This document shows positions 7,901 to 16,181 of a stretch of 64,000 nucleotides of DNA, one piece after another. Position numbers and translations under genes: made by a program. Source of the DNA: RDYZ01 sp964518905 (lineage in GTDB: Bacteria > Cyanobacteriota > Cyanobacteriia > Cyanobacteriales > Geitlerinemataceae); NCBI GenBank assembly GCA_964518905.1, contig CAZFJL010000008.1, positions 1 to 64,000 on the forward strand. Reading direction: 5' to 3'. The notes beneath the pieces were generated by a model. It had not been told where the DNA came from. It worked only from the letters and a program-made list of their open reading frames with translations, and searched no databases. Each line of letters starts with the position of its first letter. The first letter of the stretch is position 1.

Positions 7901-8999
7901 CGGCTTCGAGGGCGCACAGGACTACGATTTCGTCCTACGCTTTACGGAGCAGATCGAACAGGCTGGCCGAATTGCCCATCTGCCGCAAATCCTCTACCAC
8001 TGGCGATCGCACGCCCAATCCACCGCCCAAAACCTCGATAGCAAAGACTACGCCGCCGACGCCGCCCGCAGCGCGATCGCCGAAGCCCTCGATCGTCGCA
8101 ACGAACCTGGCCAAGTCCTACCCAGCGGTTCCGGCCACTGGATCATCCGCTACGAAATCGTCAAACCCGGTCGCGTCACGGTCATCATCCCCACCCGCGA
8201 CCTGGCCGACGTGCTCGATACCTGCTTACGGTCAATCTTCACGCTGACCACCTACGAAAACTATGAAGTGTTGATCGTTGATAACGGCAGCGTCGAAGCC
8301 AAAACCCGCGAGCTATTCGATCGCTGGTCAGCCAAAGAACCCGATCGCTTCCGTGTTATCGCCTACGACGCCCCGTTTAACTACTCCAAAATCAACAACT
8401 TCGCCGTCGAACACAGCGATAGCCCCTATCTGCTCTTCTTGAACAACGACACCGAAGTCATCGACGGCGACTGGATCACGGCCATGCTCGAACAGGCACA
8501 GCGCGAATCGATCGGCGCGGTCGGCGTGACGCTGCTCTACCCCGATGACACCATCCAACATGCCGGTGTCGTCCTCGGCATCGGTGGCGTCGCTGGACAC
8601 AGCCACAAGACCTTCCCCCACGGCTCCGGCGGCTACGTCGCCCAGCTCAAAACAATCAATAACTACTCGGCGGTGACGGCGGCCTGTTTGATGTGTCGGC
8701 GCGATGCCTTCGCGGCGATCGGCGGGTTTGAACCCGGTTTACAAATCGCGTTTAATGACGTGGATTTTTGCCTCAAGCTCACCGAAAAAGGTTACCGTAA
8801 CGTGCATTTGCCCCACGTGGTGCTGTATCACTACGAGTCGAAAAGTCGCGGATTAGAGGACACGATCGAGAAGCAAATGCGGTTTAAAGGCGAGGTCGAT
8901 TACATGCGCGATCGGTGGGGCGAGATCCTGGATCACGATCCCTGTTACAGCCAGAATCTCACGCGCGTAACTGAAGACTGGGCGATTCAGATTGATTAA
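4962..8999 (+). CDS. Sulfotransferase fused to three GT2 glycosyltransferase domains
   Basis: A 1345-residue multidomain protein. Residues 1-~275 form a PAPS-dependent sulfotransferase: TGMHRSGTS at ~12-20 is the phosphosulfate-binding loop. A Pro/Thr/Ser-rich linker (~290-355) leads to a GT-A domain (VSVVIPCYNQG at ~360; LPLDADN at ~448). A coiled coil (~600-720, heptad-like LLDRQNTALQAEI) separates it from a second GT2 (ISIVVPVYNP at ~812; LLDHDD ~901; TDEDKID) and a third GT2-like domain (VTVIIPTRDL ~1070; LFLNNDTEV ~1157). No signal peptide is present, so it is probably cytoplasmic and builds and sulfates a glycan such as an exopolysaccharide, but substrate is unknown. No polysaccharide export genes adjoin it; base composition matches its neighbours. 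ATG 4962 precedes the P-loop by only 11 residues, typical for the family. Confidence 0.88.
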   Translation: MAQTPAQPLILTGMHRSGTSLMASLLQAIGVHVGDRLLAGDRANAPGYFEDEDFLEFQRQILIDCCDPDDGGWPDWGWTASESLDRTKFTDYTDRARQLLARLTTQRDPQINTWGWKDPRTALMLDFWEALIPEARYVLVYRDPWDVVDSCVRLKSGVFDRQPHMVLQIWSYYNRHLLDFYRRHRDRCLLVSTQACLDHPDRFTDLITSKLGVAITAPLTADRVAALYKPELFHRLSDRHPLIESIHHRTPQYLRWLDALEASADLPSDRADQWMHWLAHPPERSIDLVTACQLPDLIDSAPPPKSHTPTPPTPSAFDTTTNTAPAFNVIDSTPLSQPSSQPTSTPRPTPTHSPSNPPAVSVVIPCYNQGEFILEAIASVQRCPEFGEDETTPLYEIVIVNDVSTDPLTLKVLDYLRSKGLNVINRAVNGGLSAARNTGIERSRGRYILPLDADNRIEPEYIRRAIAIFDANPAIGVVYSDVRYIGDKTGTLEVPEFDINRLCVGNYIDACAVIRRELWQDCGGYDTKIPDRLGYEDWDLWLTAAAKGWKFHHEPAVLFDYRVRDNSMVAGCNLPENRKRLMHYFCAKHIDLYATNFADIFALKDAELLAERNHNALLDRQNTALQAEITRQKSELDSIASDLHRANLQIQQTQSKLLPLEAQHNADRAEIDDLRAELKVTHAQLHAVSVNYEDVQRERDGLVQEVQHLASERGDLRQLARDTIGAMRTSKFWQLRDRWLNLRNPLANKLGRPIETDVVAVTLERLGVSPDYIPLAAQPPADIYATWRRQNDPTAADFARMKRDWQQFRYQPTISIVVPVYNPDRAFLAAAIESVLAQIYPHWELCLADDQSSQPHVREVLEHYQAQDSRIKVVFREENGHISRASNSALELATGDFVALLDHDDAIAPQALYEVVSYLNAHPNTDMIYTDEDKIDEGDRRFDPFFKPDWCPDSFLSRMYTCHFGVYRRAIVEQIGGFRVGFEGAQDYDFVLRFTEQIEQAGRIAHLPQILYHWRSHAQSTAQNLDSKDYAADAARSAIAEALDRRNEPGQVLPSGSGHWIIRYEIVKPGRVTVIIPTRDLADVLDTCLRSIFTLTTYENYEVLIVDNGSVEAKTRELFDRWSAKEPDRFRVIAYDAPFNYSKINNFAVEHSDSPYLLFLNNDTEVIDGDWITAMLEQAQRESIGAVGVTLLYPDDTIQHAGVVLGIGGVAGHSHKTFPHGSGGYVAQLKTINNYSAVTAACLMCRRDAFAAIGGFEPGLQIAFNDVDFCLKLTEKGYRNVHLPHVVLYHYESKSRGLEDTIEKQMRFKGEVDYMRDRWGEILDHDPCYSQNLTRVTEDWAIQID

Positions 9000-9210
9000 T
9001 GCCTCAGCCTCAAGCTCAAACCATCTCGATTGATCAATCAAGAACAGTAAAAATGAAGCATGGATACTCTGTCCTGATTTATGATTATTTTTTGTTGAAT
9101 CAATCTGAATTCATAAACTTTATATGATTGACCAGTATAGTTTATGCATCTCCAGAATCATTGCTTTTAGATTGTCTTGTAGCGACTAGTGAGGGAGAAT
9201 CGAATTGACC

Positions 9211-9245
9211 AAAGTATCACCATACTTTATGACCTTAGCGTCATA
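9211..9245 (+). promoter_or_regulatory. Two consecutive hyphenated palindromes upstream of chemoreceptor gene
   Basis: AAAGTA-tcacca-TACTTT (9211-9228) is followed at once by TATGAC-cttagc-GTCATA (9228-9245), both with 6-bp arms and 6-nt spacers, 42 nt before the ATG. They could be paired operator half-sites or small hairpins. No regulator can be named. Confidence 0.4.
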
Positions 9246-9286
9246 AAAATGAGTATATTTAAGGGGTTTTGTGAGGCGATATCTAA

Positions 9287-10801
9287 ATGAATTTTTTGTC
9301 TTTTTTTAACAACTTAAAAATTGGCTCGCGTCTAGGCTTAGGATTTGGAGCAATTGTCGTCACACTGATCGGTGTGAATGGCTACTCCATCTTTAAGCTG
9401 AATCAGTTAGCTTCACTCACCTCGCAATTATACGAACATCCTTATCAGGTCAGTAATGCGGTACTGAACATCGAGATGGGTATCGTCAAGATGCACCGAT
9501 CGATGAAGGATGTTACCCTCTCCCAAAATAGTGCACAACTGCAAGCCGCCGTTGAGGCTGTAAATCAACAAGAAAGTATTGTTTACAGAAGCTTTGAAAC
9601 GGTCATTTCGCAATATCTCGGTGACCTATCGGATGTATATGATGCAGAGGAGGAATTCCGCAATTGGAAGCCGATTCGCGAGCGGGTGATCCAACTGACG
9701 CGATCGGGCGATCGTCAGGCCGCAGCCACGATCACAAAAACAGAAGGCGCTGAATATATCGCGAACATGATTCAGGATATTCAATTCTTTGGGAAATTTG
9801 CGGATACAAAGGCGACCGAGTTTATTAAAGATGCTGAAATTTCTCGACAGCAAGCGCTACGTTTCACGCTGTTATTGTCGGGAGGTAGTGTGATTACGAT
9901 TATTATTTTGGCGATCGTGCTGACGCGATCGATTACTGTTCCGCTCAAAAATGCGGTGCAGATCAATAATGCCTTGGCGAATGGAACGCTCGAACTGGAT
10001 ATTGAAATTGATCGTAAAGATGAAATCGGCGACTTGCTCGGATCGATTCTAAATACGGTGACACAACTCCAGTATGTTGTCCGGCAGACACAGATGATTT
10101 CGGAGGGGATTTTTGCGGGTAGCCAAACGATGAGTAGTAGTGCGACTCAGATGTCCCAAGGAGTCGTCTCCCAAGCTGCGGCAGTCGAGGAGGCTTCGGT
10201 TTCGACGGATTCTTTGAATCGTCTCACGTCGAGCAACGCGGCACAGGCACAGGACATGTGGGAACTGGCGACGCGAGTATCCGAAGATGCGGCCAGCAGC
10301 GAACTGGCGGTGGATAAAGCCTTGGAGGCTCTGCGCGGCATTCTCGACAAGATTCAGGTGGTAGAAAATATCGCCAATCAGACCAATGTTCTGTCGCTGA
10401 ATGCGGGAATTGAGGCAGTACGCGCAGGGGCTGCGGGCGGTGGGTTTGCGGTGGTGGCGACGGAAATTCGGAAGTTGGCGGAGGATAGCCGCAAGGCGGC
10501 GAAGGAAATTAATGTGTTGACGGGGTCAAGTTTGGCGGTGGCAAATGAAGCGGGACAAAGTTTAAATACACTGGTGGCAAATATTAAGCAAACAGCGGCG
10601 TTGATTGAAGGTATTCGTAAATCGAGCCAGGAACAAAATCAAGGCACGAGCCAAATTAATCAGGCGATTCAGCAGCTTGAAGGGGTGGCGCGTGATAATT
10701 CGACGGTGGCGACAGATGTCGCGGAAGAGTCGCGCAATTTGGCGGAACAGGCGCAGATGCTCCGTGAATCGATCGCCTTTTTCAAGCTCGATCAAGCTTG
10801 A
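9287..10801 (+). CDS. Methyl-accepting chemotaxis protein
   Basis: A 504-residue receptor. It has an N-terminal transmembrane segment (~15-33), a periplasmic four-helix-bundle-type sensor of ~150 residues, a second membrane segment (LLLSGGSVITIIILAIVL, ~194-211), a HAMP region, and a cytoplasmic signalling domain with the conserved hairpin tip core (LSLNAGIEAVRAGAAGGGFA; ATEIRKLAEDS). It would pass ligand or redox signals to CheA/CheW to control pilus-driven or gliding motility, but no che genes are in the window. The gene is monocistronic in appearance, with 287 nt upstream holding two palindromes. Confidence 0.92.
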   Translation: MNFLSFFNNLKIGSRLGLGFGAIVVTLIGVNGYSIFKLNQLASLTSQLYEHPYQVSNAVLNIEMGIVKMHRSMKDVTLSQNSAQLQAAVEAVNQQESIVYRSFETVISQYLGDLSDVYDAEEEFRNWKPIRERVIQLTRSGDRQAAATITKTEGAEYIANMIQDIQFFGKFADTKATEFIKDAEISRQQALRFTLLLSGGSVITIIILAIVLTRSITVPLKNAVQINNALANGTLELDIEIDRKDEIGDLLGSILNTVTQLQYVVRQTQMISEGIFAGSQTMSSSATQMSQGVVSQAAAVEEASVSTDSLNRLTSSNAAQAQDMWELATRVSEDAASSELAVDKALEALRGILDKIQVVENIANQTNVLSLNAGIEAVRAGAAGGGFAVVATEIRKLAEDSRKAAKEINVLTGSSLAVANEAGQSLNTLVANIKQTAALIEGIRKSSQEQNQGTSQINQAIQQLEGVARDNSTVATDVAEESRNLAEQAQMLRESIAFFKLDQA

Positions 10802-10874
10802 TCGGTCAAGCTGAATTAGTTGTATGGGATGTGTAATTGCTCGAACCTCGGGTTCCTTAGCCGTTTCCCAAACC

Positions 10875-11276
10875 CTACGGCTCACGCACCGGCTCTACCC
10901 CGATCGCCAACTCCACCCCCTCCACCTGCCGCAGCCGGTCCAACACCGCCACCACCCGACCGTGCGGCACACGCTCATCCGCCCGCAAAATTACCCGACG
11001 CCGATCGCGCTGCGCCACCGCCACCACTAGCCCATCGAGATCGATCGCTACCCCATCAAGCTGAAGCTCGCCCATCGCCCCGATCGTCACCGTCACATCC
11101 GGCAACGTCTGCGGATCAGCGCTGCTCGCACGCGGCAACGCCACCGGCAAACCCTCCGTCCGTGAGAGCGTCGCACTCGCCACGATCGTCAACGCCAAAA
11201 TCGCAAAAATCACATCGATCGCAGGCAAAATATCGATGCGTAAATTTTGATTATCATCATCAGCAGGAAGACGCAT
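10875..11276 (-). CDS. exbD: ExbD/TolR-family biopolymer transport protein
   Basis: A 133-residue protein: a short cytoplasmic N-terminus, one membrane segment (IDILPAIDVIFAILALTIVA) containing the conserved Asp that carries protons in ExbD/TolR, and a periplasmic domain ending in REP. ExbD works with ExbB and TonB to energise outer-membrane transport. No exbB is adjacent; the upstream 180 nt instead holds a fragment of copA. It is thus an orphan, perhaps pairing with an ExbB encoded elsewhere. Confidence 0.8.
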   Translation of the reverse strand: MRLPADDDNQNLRIDILPAIDVIFAILALTIVASATLSRTEGLPVALPRASSADPQTLPDVTVTIGAMGELQLDGVAIDLDGLVVAVAQRDRRRVILRADERVPHGRVVAVLDRLRQVEGVELAIGVEPVREP

Positions 11277-11297
11277 AGGGAGTCCGTAGGATTAAGC

Positions 11298-11413
11298 GGG
11301 ATAAAACAACTCCGCCGCGATCGGGATGCCAAGCATATTGTAGGCATAGGCAAACGCGAGATTTTGGCGAATATTGGCGATCGTGGCGTGACTGAGGCCG
11401 ATCGCGTTGACGA
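11298..11413 (-). pseudogene. Duplicated 116-nt fragment of copA
   Basis: This stretch matches 13895-14010 inside the copA gene over its whole 116 nt with only a few differences, in the same orientation. It encodes the ATPase segment HATIANIRQNLAFAYAYNT near the C-terminus. It lies between exbD and the multicopper oxidase, has no start or stop of its own, and is clearly a displaced copy rather than a gene. Confidence 0.85.
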
Positions 11414-11458
11414 GGCTCTACACCTTAACGACCAACTGTCACGACAGACTTGAAGCGT

Positions 11459-12955
11459 TTAAGCCTTTGCTGCGTCCGTCCCGATCGCCAAAATGCCCAT
11501 CATGCCACTGTCTTCGTGATCGAGAATATGACAGTGAAACACCGTCTTTCCGGCGAAATCGGCGTAACGTGTTCGCAGGCGCACCACCTCACCAGGGTTG
11601 ACATTGATCGTATCCTTCCAAGCGCGAAATGGCTCCGGTGTGCCGTTGCGATCGATCACCTGAAACGCGTTGACGTGAATGTGAAACGGGTGTGATGTCA
11701 TCCCGCGATTGACGATTTCCCAGTCTTCCACCTGATCGACTTGGGTTTGAATGTCCACCCGATCGGGGTCGAACTGTTGCCCATTGAGCAAAAACACCAT
11801 GCCGTTTCGCGCCATGCCGTGACCCAGGGTGATGCGGTGGGTGGTTGCGGGATCGGGCAGGGCGGCGATCGTCGTCAGTTGCTCGGGCAGGGCGATCGGT
11901 TCGACCAGTTCGCCGTAGTTGAGCGTGGCGATCGTCATCGGTTCGCGATCGCGATCGCGCTGACCCATCATGTTCGACCCATGCATTCCGCCCATGCCAC
12001 GCCCCATACCGGACGCGAGACCCGCCCCAAAATCCAGCACCCGATACGATCCCGCCGGTTGATCGCCTTTCACTAAAATATCGGCTCGCTCTCCCGGCGC
12101 AAGCTGTATCCCCTCCAACTGCACCGGCTGCTCGATCGCGCCGCCATCCGTGCCGATGAGATGCAACGGATGTCCCTCGATCGCGATGTTGTAATAGCGG
12201 GAGGTGGAAGCGTTGAGTAAACGCAGACGTAGGAGGCCGTTTTGGGGAATCGTCCAGCTCGGATTTTGCAGACCGTTGATGGTCACAAACTCGCCGTGTC
12301 GTCCCTTGAGATGCTCCTGACCGCTGGGCGATCGGGTGAAATCGCGATCAAAATCCTTGAGAATGGCGATCGTTTCCGTCGCCGCTTTAATCGCGGGAAT
12401 CTCGTCAAGCTCGCCGCGCACGACGATCGCGCCACCGAGTCCCCCGAAAATCTGTTTTGCGACGAGGCCGTGGTGGTGCGGGTGATAGTAGGCGAGGGTG
12501 GCGGGATGGTCGGGGGCGAGCTGAAAGTCGTAGGTGTAGGTTTCGCCCGGTGCGATGTGACGAAAGACGTTGTCACCCGTGCCGGTGGGCGGGATGTGGA
12601 GGCCGTGAAAGTGGAGGTTGGTCGGTTCGTCGAGCTGATTGTCGAGGGTGAGGCGCAGGGTATCGCCGGGGCGAAGTTCGAGGAGATCGCCGGTGGGTAA
12701 ACCGTTGTAGGCCAGCGTGTTGATGGTTGTGTCGCCGGTGTTGTCCTGGAGGGTGAGGCGCGATCGTTGGGCGATAAGGGTATGTTCGAGTAGGCCGTTC
12801 TGAGCGGCGATCGCTGTGGTCGCGATCGCGGGTGTTGCTGCCACCGAATCGGCAGGGACGATCGCTGTCGATCGTGACCACGGACGGCGCAGGAGGATGC
12901 CACCACCGGCGGCGGTGGCACTCAGGGCGAGAAAGTGGCGGCGGGTGAATTTCAT
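11459..12955 (-). CDS. Tat-exported multicopper oxidase (CueO/laccase-like)
   Basis: A 498-residue three-cupredoxin protein. The start is placed at ATG 12955 so the product begins MKFTRRHFLALSATAAGG, a twin-arginine signal for folded, copper-loaded export. Copper ligands are visible: HFHG (~115), YHPHHHG (~160), HPFHIHVN (~421) and FHCHILDHEDSGMM (~475), giving type 1, 2 and 3 centres. A Met-rich loop (GMGRGMGGMHGSNMMG) resembles the Cu(I)-binding insert of cuprous oxidases such as CueO. It probably oxidises toxic Cu(I) in the periplasm. It is the last copper gene of the minus-strand island, downstream of copA and the DUF411 gene. Confidence 0.92.
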   Translation of the reverse strand: MKFTRRHFLALSATAAGGGILLRRPWSRSTAIVPADSVAATPAIATTAIAAQNGLLEHTLIAQRSRLTLQDNTGDTTINTLAYNGLPTGDLLELRPGDTLRLTLDNQLDEPTNLHFHGLHIPPTGTGDNVFRHIAPGETYTYDFQLAPDHPATLAYYHPHHHGLVAKQIFGGLGGAIVVRGELDEIPAIKAATETIAILKDFDRDFTRSPSGQEHLKGRHGEFVTINGLQNPSWTIPQNGLLRLRLLNASTSRYYNIAIEGHPLHLIGTDGGAIEQPVQLEGIQLAPGERADILVKGDQPAGSYRVLDFGAGLASGMGRGMGGMHGSNMMGQRDRDREPMTIATLNYGELVEPIALPEQLTTIAALPDPATTHRITLGHGMARNGMVFLLNGQQFDPDRVDIQTQVDQVEDWEIVNRGMTSHPFHIHVNAFQVIDRNGTPEPFRAWKDTINVNPGEVVRLRTRYADFAGKTVFHCHILDHEDSGMMGILAIGTDAAKA

Positions 12956-12979
12956 CGATCGGTCTCCTGAGTTTTGTAG

Positions 12980-12996
12980 GGTGGGCATTGCCCACC
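12980..12996. repeat. Palindromic repeat GGTGGGCATTGCCCACC
   Basis: A near-perfect 17-nt palindrome 24 nt upstream of the multicopper oxidase ATG. Repeats of this type are familiar in cyanobacterial genomes; it could form a hairpin in the leader. Confidence 0.5.
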
Positions 12997-13040
12997 ATCA
13001 CAGATACTGATGCCCGAGCTGATCGTGGTGGGCTGTGCTA

Positions 13041-13153
13041 TAGCAGAAGCCGATTAAATTAGGACACTCTCGTCTAAGTTGAAAACCGCACTTCGACTCC
13101 GCTCAGTGCTCTCAGCTTTTTTTGATACGTCCTAAGCAAATCGTTTTTTGCTA
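13041..13153 (+). mobile_element. MITE-like element, family A, copy 1 (113 nt)
   Basis: Starts TAGCAGAAGCCGATT and ends AATCGTTTTTTGCTA; the ends are imperfect inverted repeats, including TTAGGAC/GTCCTAA inner parts, and TA dinucleotides flank both sides (13039-13040, 13154-13155), as for Tc1/mariner-IS630-type TA targets. A second 113-nt copy lies in opposite orientation at 41443-41555. No coding capacity. The centre carries the GTCGAA-family palindrome (13092-13111). Confidence 0.8.
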
Positions 13154-13257
13154 TACAGGCTGCTCCAAATTGCATTGGCGTAAACGTAAGGAGAAATTCA
13201 ACAAGAAATAAGCCTTTCGGTAGCACCACGGCTTTTGATCGCCTGAATTTCCTGAAA

Positions 13258-13749
13258 TTAAGGATGCTCGGCGAAGGTCTCGATCGTCTCGCCCTTAAAG
13301 CTCAACACGGCGTAGGGTTCGCGCTCGTCGCCGATCTCCATTCCCGGCGAGCCGATCGGCATTCCCGGCACGGCGATGCCCGTCACGTCGGGTTTTTCCG
13401 TCAGTAAACGCTGCACGTCTTCCGCTGGGATGTGGCCTTCGATCACGTAATCATCGGCGATCGCGGTGTGACACGAGGCCAGCTCATCCGCGACGCCGTG
13501 CTGTTGCTTGACCGCGTCCATCTCTTCGGTGATTGTTTCCTTGAGCGTAAATCCGGCCTCTTGCATATGCTCGACCCATAGGCCGCAACAGCCACAGCTT
13601 TCGCTACGAAACACTTCGATCGTCGAGGTCGCGGCAGCGGTGGAGACCTGGGCGACATCGCTCGAATTGAGGCGGTTGCAGCCGATCGCGGCGATCGACA
13701 GCAGGCCGAGGGTTAGGGTACGAGCGAGGAATTGGCGATGTAAGATCAC
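13258..13749 (-). CDS. DUF411 metal-binding lipoprotein
   Basis: A 163-residue protein with a lipoprotein-type signal ending IAAIGC and a DUF411 domain. Its SESCGCCGLW motif provides a cluster of thiols that could bind Cu(I); a further region has VPGMPIGSPGME, a conserved Met-rich loop of this family. DUF411 proteins are commonly found beside copper-resistance genes and are thought to bind or shuttle copper. Here it lies between copA and the multicopper oxidase, 38 nt after the copA stop, consistent with one operon. Confidence 0.85.
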   Translation of the reverse strand: MILHRQFLARTLTLGLLSIAAIGCNRLNSSDVAQVSTAAATSTIEVFRSESCGCCGLWVEHMQEAGFTLKETITEEMDAVKQQHGVADELASCHTAIADDYVIEGHIPAEDVQRLLTEKPDVTGIAVPGMPIGSPGMEIGDEREPYAVLSFKGETIETFAEHP

Positions 13750-13786
13750 GATTTGTTTGGGTTAAATAAAGGGTTGGAACATTCGA

Positions 13787-16102
13787 TTATGTTGCTTTAA
13801 AGCGCTTCAGGCGTAGCGCATTCGTGACCACCGAAACCGAACTGAGCGCCATCGCGGCTCCAGCAAGGCGCGGGTCAAGCAACCAGCCAAAAATGGGATA
13901 AAACAAGCCCGCTGCGATCGGGATGCCAAGCGTATTGTAGGCATAGGCAAACGCGAGATTTTGGCGAATATTGGCGATCGTGGCGTGACTGAGGGCGATC
14001 GCGTTGACGACACCCTGAAGGCTATCGGACATTAACGTAATATCGCTGGCGGAAATCGCCACATCCGTACCAGAGCCGATCGCGATGCCCACATCGGCCT
14101 GAGCCAGGGCGGGAGCGTCGTTAATGCCATCGCCGACCATCCCGACGCGGCGATTTTCCTGCTGTTGCAGTCGCTCAACAATCTCGGTTTTTTGCTGGGG
14201 GGTGACCTGGGCAAAGACGCGATCGATCCCGGCTTCCTGGGCGATCGCCTGGGCGGTGGCTTCGGTATCACCGGTCAACATCACCACCTCTAGCCCCAGG
14301 TCATGCAGTCGAGCCACCACCGCAGCCGAATCCGGTTTAATCGCATCGGCAATCCCGAATAACGCCACCCCTCGATCGTCAATGCCGACCCATACGGGCG
14401 TTTTGGCGTCACGGGTCAGGCGATCGGAGTCCGTTTGCAGCGCGTCAAGCTTCACACCGCAGGCTGTGAGCCAGTCCGCCCGACCGATCCGCCAGGTTTC
14501 GCCATCGATTTGAGCCTGAATTCCTGACCCCGTTTCGGCCTGCCAGTCGGTGATGCTGATGCCCTGACGCGCGGCATCATCGAGATGATCATCGCCGTAG
14601 TGGACGAGGGCGGTCGCGAGGGGATGCTCGGATTGCGCTTCGAGGGCGACAATGCGGGCGAGCAGGTATTCGCGATCGCTAGGGCTGGCGGTGTTGCCGT
14701 TGGTGGTGGTGGTGTTCGTGGTGTCATCGATCGTCAGGTAATCGGTGACTTGCGGCTTGCCCTGGGTGAGCGTGCCGGTTTTATCGAGGATGATCGTATC
14801 GAGTTCGTGGGCAAGTTCGAGGCTGGCGGCATTGCGTACCAGGATGCCCAGCTCTGCGCCTTTACCGGAGGCGATCGTCATCGAGGTCGGGGTCGCCAGT
14901 CCGAGAGCGCAGGGACAGGCGATCGTCAGAACGCTAACGCTGGTGACGATCGCAAAGGTGAGATCACCGATGACAAATGCCCAAACTAGGAACGTAATCG
15001 CGGCGATCGCCAAGACGATCGGCACAAAATAGGCGGTGACGCGATCGGCGAGATTTTGAATGGGGGCGCGGCTGGTTTGGGCGCGGCGGACGAGTTCGAC
15101 GATCTGCGCCAGGACGGTATCTTTGCCGATACTGGTCGCCCGAACCAGGAGGCTACCCGTACCGTTGACCGTGCCGCCGATCGCCGTATCGCCCACCCGT
15201 TTGGTGACGGGAACCGATTCGCCCGTCACCATCGATTCGTCAATCTGCGATCGCCCCTCGATGATTTCACCGTCGATCGGCACTCGTTCGCCGGGACGAA
15301 CCCGGACGCGATCGCCCTCTCGCACAAATCCCACATCAACTTCGACCTCCACCTCCGTTTCGCCTTCGCTACGCAACACCCGCGCGGTTTTGACTTGTAG
15401 GTCAAGCAGGTTGCGGATGGCAGCGCTGGCCTGACCGCGTGCTCGTAGCTCCAGCCAGCGCCCCAGCAACACCAGCGCGATAATCACGGCAGCCGATTCG
15501 TAATACATCACGGGGGTCAGGTCACGCGATCGCAACACCTCGGGGAACAGCATCATGACGGTCGAATAGGTGTAGGCCGTGCCTGTACCGATCGCCACCA
15601 GTGTATTCATATTGGCCGATCGTCGCCGCAGGGCTGACAGCGCCCCGCGAAAGATGCTCGCCCCGCCCCACAACAGCACAGGGGTGCTCAGGGCGAATTG
15701 CACGATCGGTAAATGCAGCAGATGGAATAATCCCGAGGCGTCAAACCCTAACATGCTCGGCAGTGCGCCGATAACGAGCAATCCCGCCAGAATGAGACTG
15801 AACGTCACCCGCCGACCGAGATCGGCCAGGGCGCGGTGTTGTTGACGATCGATCTCGTCTTCGGGGGAGGTGTTATCGGCGATCGGCATCGCGTGATAGC
15901 CCGAGGCTTCCACGGATTTGACCACCGCTGCGATCGCTGCCGCGAGATCTTCGCCCTCCGCCGAAAAATCCACCGAAGCCTGCGAGGTCGCAAAATTCAC
16001 GACACCATCACGGACACCGCTGGGCTGCCGTAGAGCCGTCTCCACCGTCCGGACACAGGAGGCGCAGCTCATGCCTTCTATCCGAAAATGCTCGATCGCC
16101 AT
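13787..16102 (-). CDS. copA: Copper-translocating P1B-type ATPase (CopA/PacS/CtaA type)
   Basis: A 771-residue inner-membrane pump. It has an N-terminal heavy-metal-associated domain with GMSCASC (Cys 13 and 16), eight predicted membrane segments, the TGES actuator motif, the CPC metal site in the membrane (ACPCALGLATP, ~396), phosphorylation motif DKTGTLT (~440) and hinge GDGINDAPAL (~660). It exports Cu(I) with ATP hydrolysis. The first in-frame codon is a GTG three codons earlier, but ATG 16102 has an AGGTGG-like ribosome site at proper distance. Cyanobacteria also use related pumps for thylakoid copper import; the resistance context favours efflux. A 116-nt piece of this gene is duplicated at 11298. 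Confidence 0.95.
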   Translation of the reverse strand: MAIEHFRIEGMSCASCVRTVETALRQPSGVRDGVVNFATSQASVDFSAEGEDLAAAIAAVVKSVEASGYHAMPIADNTSPEDEIDRQQHRALADLGRRVTFSLILAGLLVIGALPSMLGFDASGLFHLLHLPIVQFALSTPVLLWGGASIFRGALSALRRRSANMNTLVAIGTGTAYTYSTVMMLFPEVLRSRDLTPVMYYESAAVIIALVLLGRWLELRARGQASAAIRNLLDLQVKTARVLRSEGETEVEVEVDVGFVREGDRVRVRPGERVPIDGEIIEGRSQIDESMVTGESVPVTKRVGDTAIGGTVNGTGSLLVRATSIGKDTVLAQIVELVRRAQTSRAPIQNLADRVTAYFVPIVLAIAAITFLVWAFVIGDLTFAIVTSVSVLTIACPCALGLATPTSMTIASGKGAELGILVRNAASLELAHELDTIILDKTGTLTQGKPQVTDYLTIDDTTNTTTTNGNTASPSDREYLLARIVALEAQSEHPLATALVHYGDDHLDDAARQGISITDWQAETGSGIQAQIDGETWRIGRADWLTACGVKLDALQTDSDRLTRDAKTPVWVGIDDRGVALFGIADAIKPDSAAVVARLHDLGLEVVMLTGDTEATAQAIAQEAGIDRVFAQVTPQQKTEIVERLQQQENRRVGMVGDGINDAPALAQADVGIAIGSGTDVAISASDITLMSDSLQGVVNAIALSHATIANIRQNLAFAYAYNTLGIPIAAGLFYPIFGWLLDPRLAGAAMALSSVSVVTNALRLKRFKAT

Positions 16103-16181
16103 GCTTTCCACCTCATATTTCTACGTCCTAATCGTTTCGTCTTAAAACCTCAATGTTGCTTAACGCTTTCAACTCCGGCGA

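Noticed and set aside
12283..12921. 212-codon minus-strand frame in the multicopper oxidase gene
   Set aside because: Out-of-frame product rich in Pro, Thr and Ser with no motifs; the oxidase frame carries all copper ligands.
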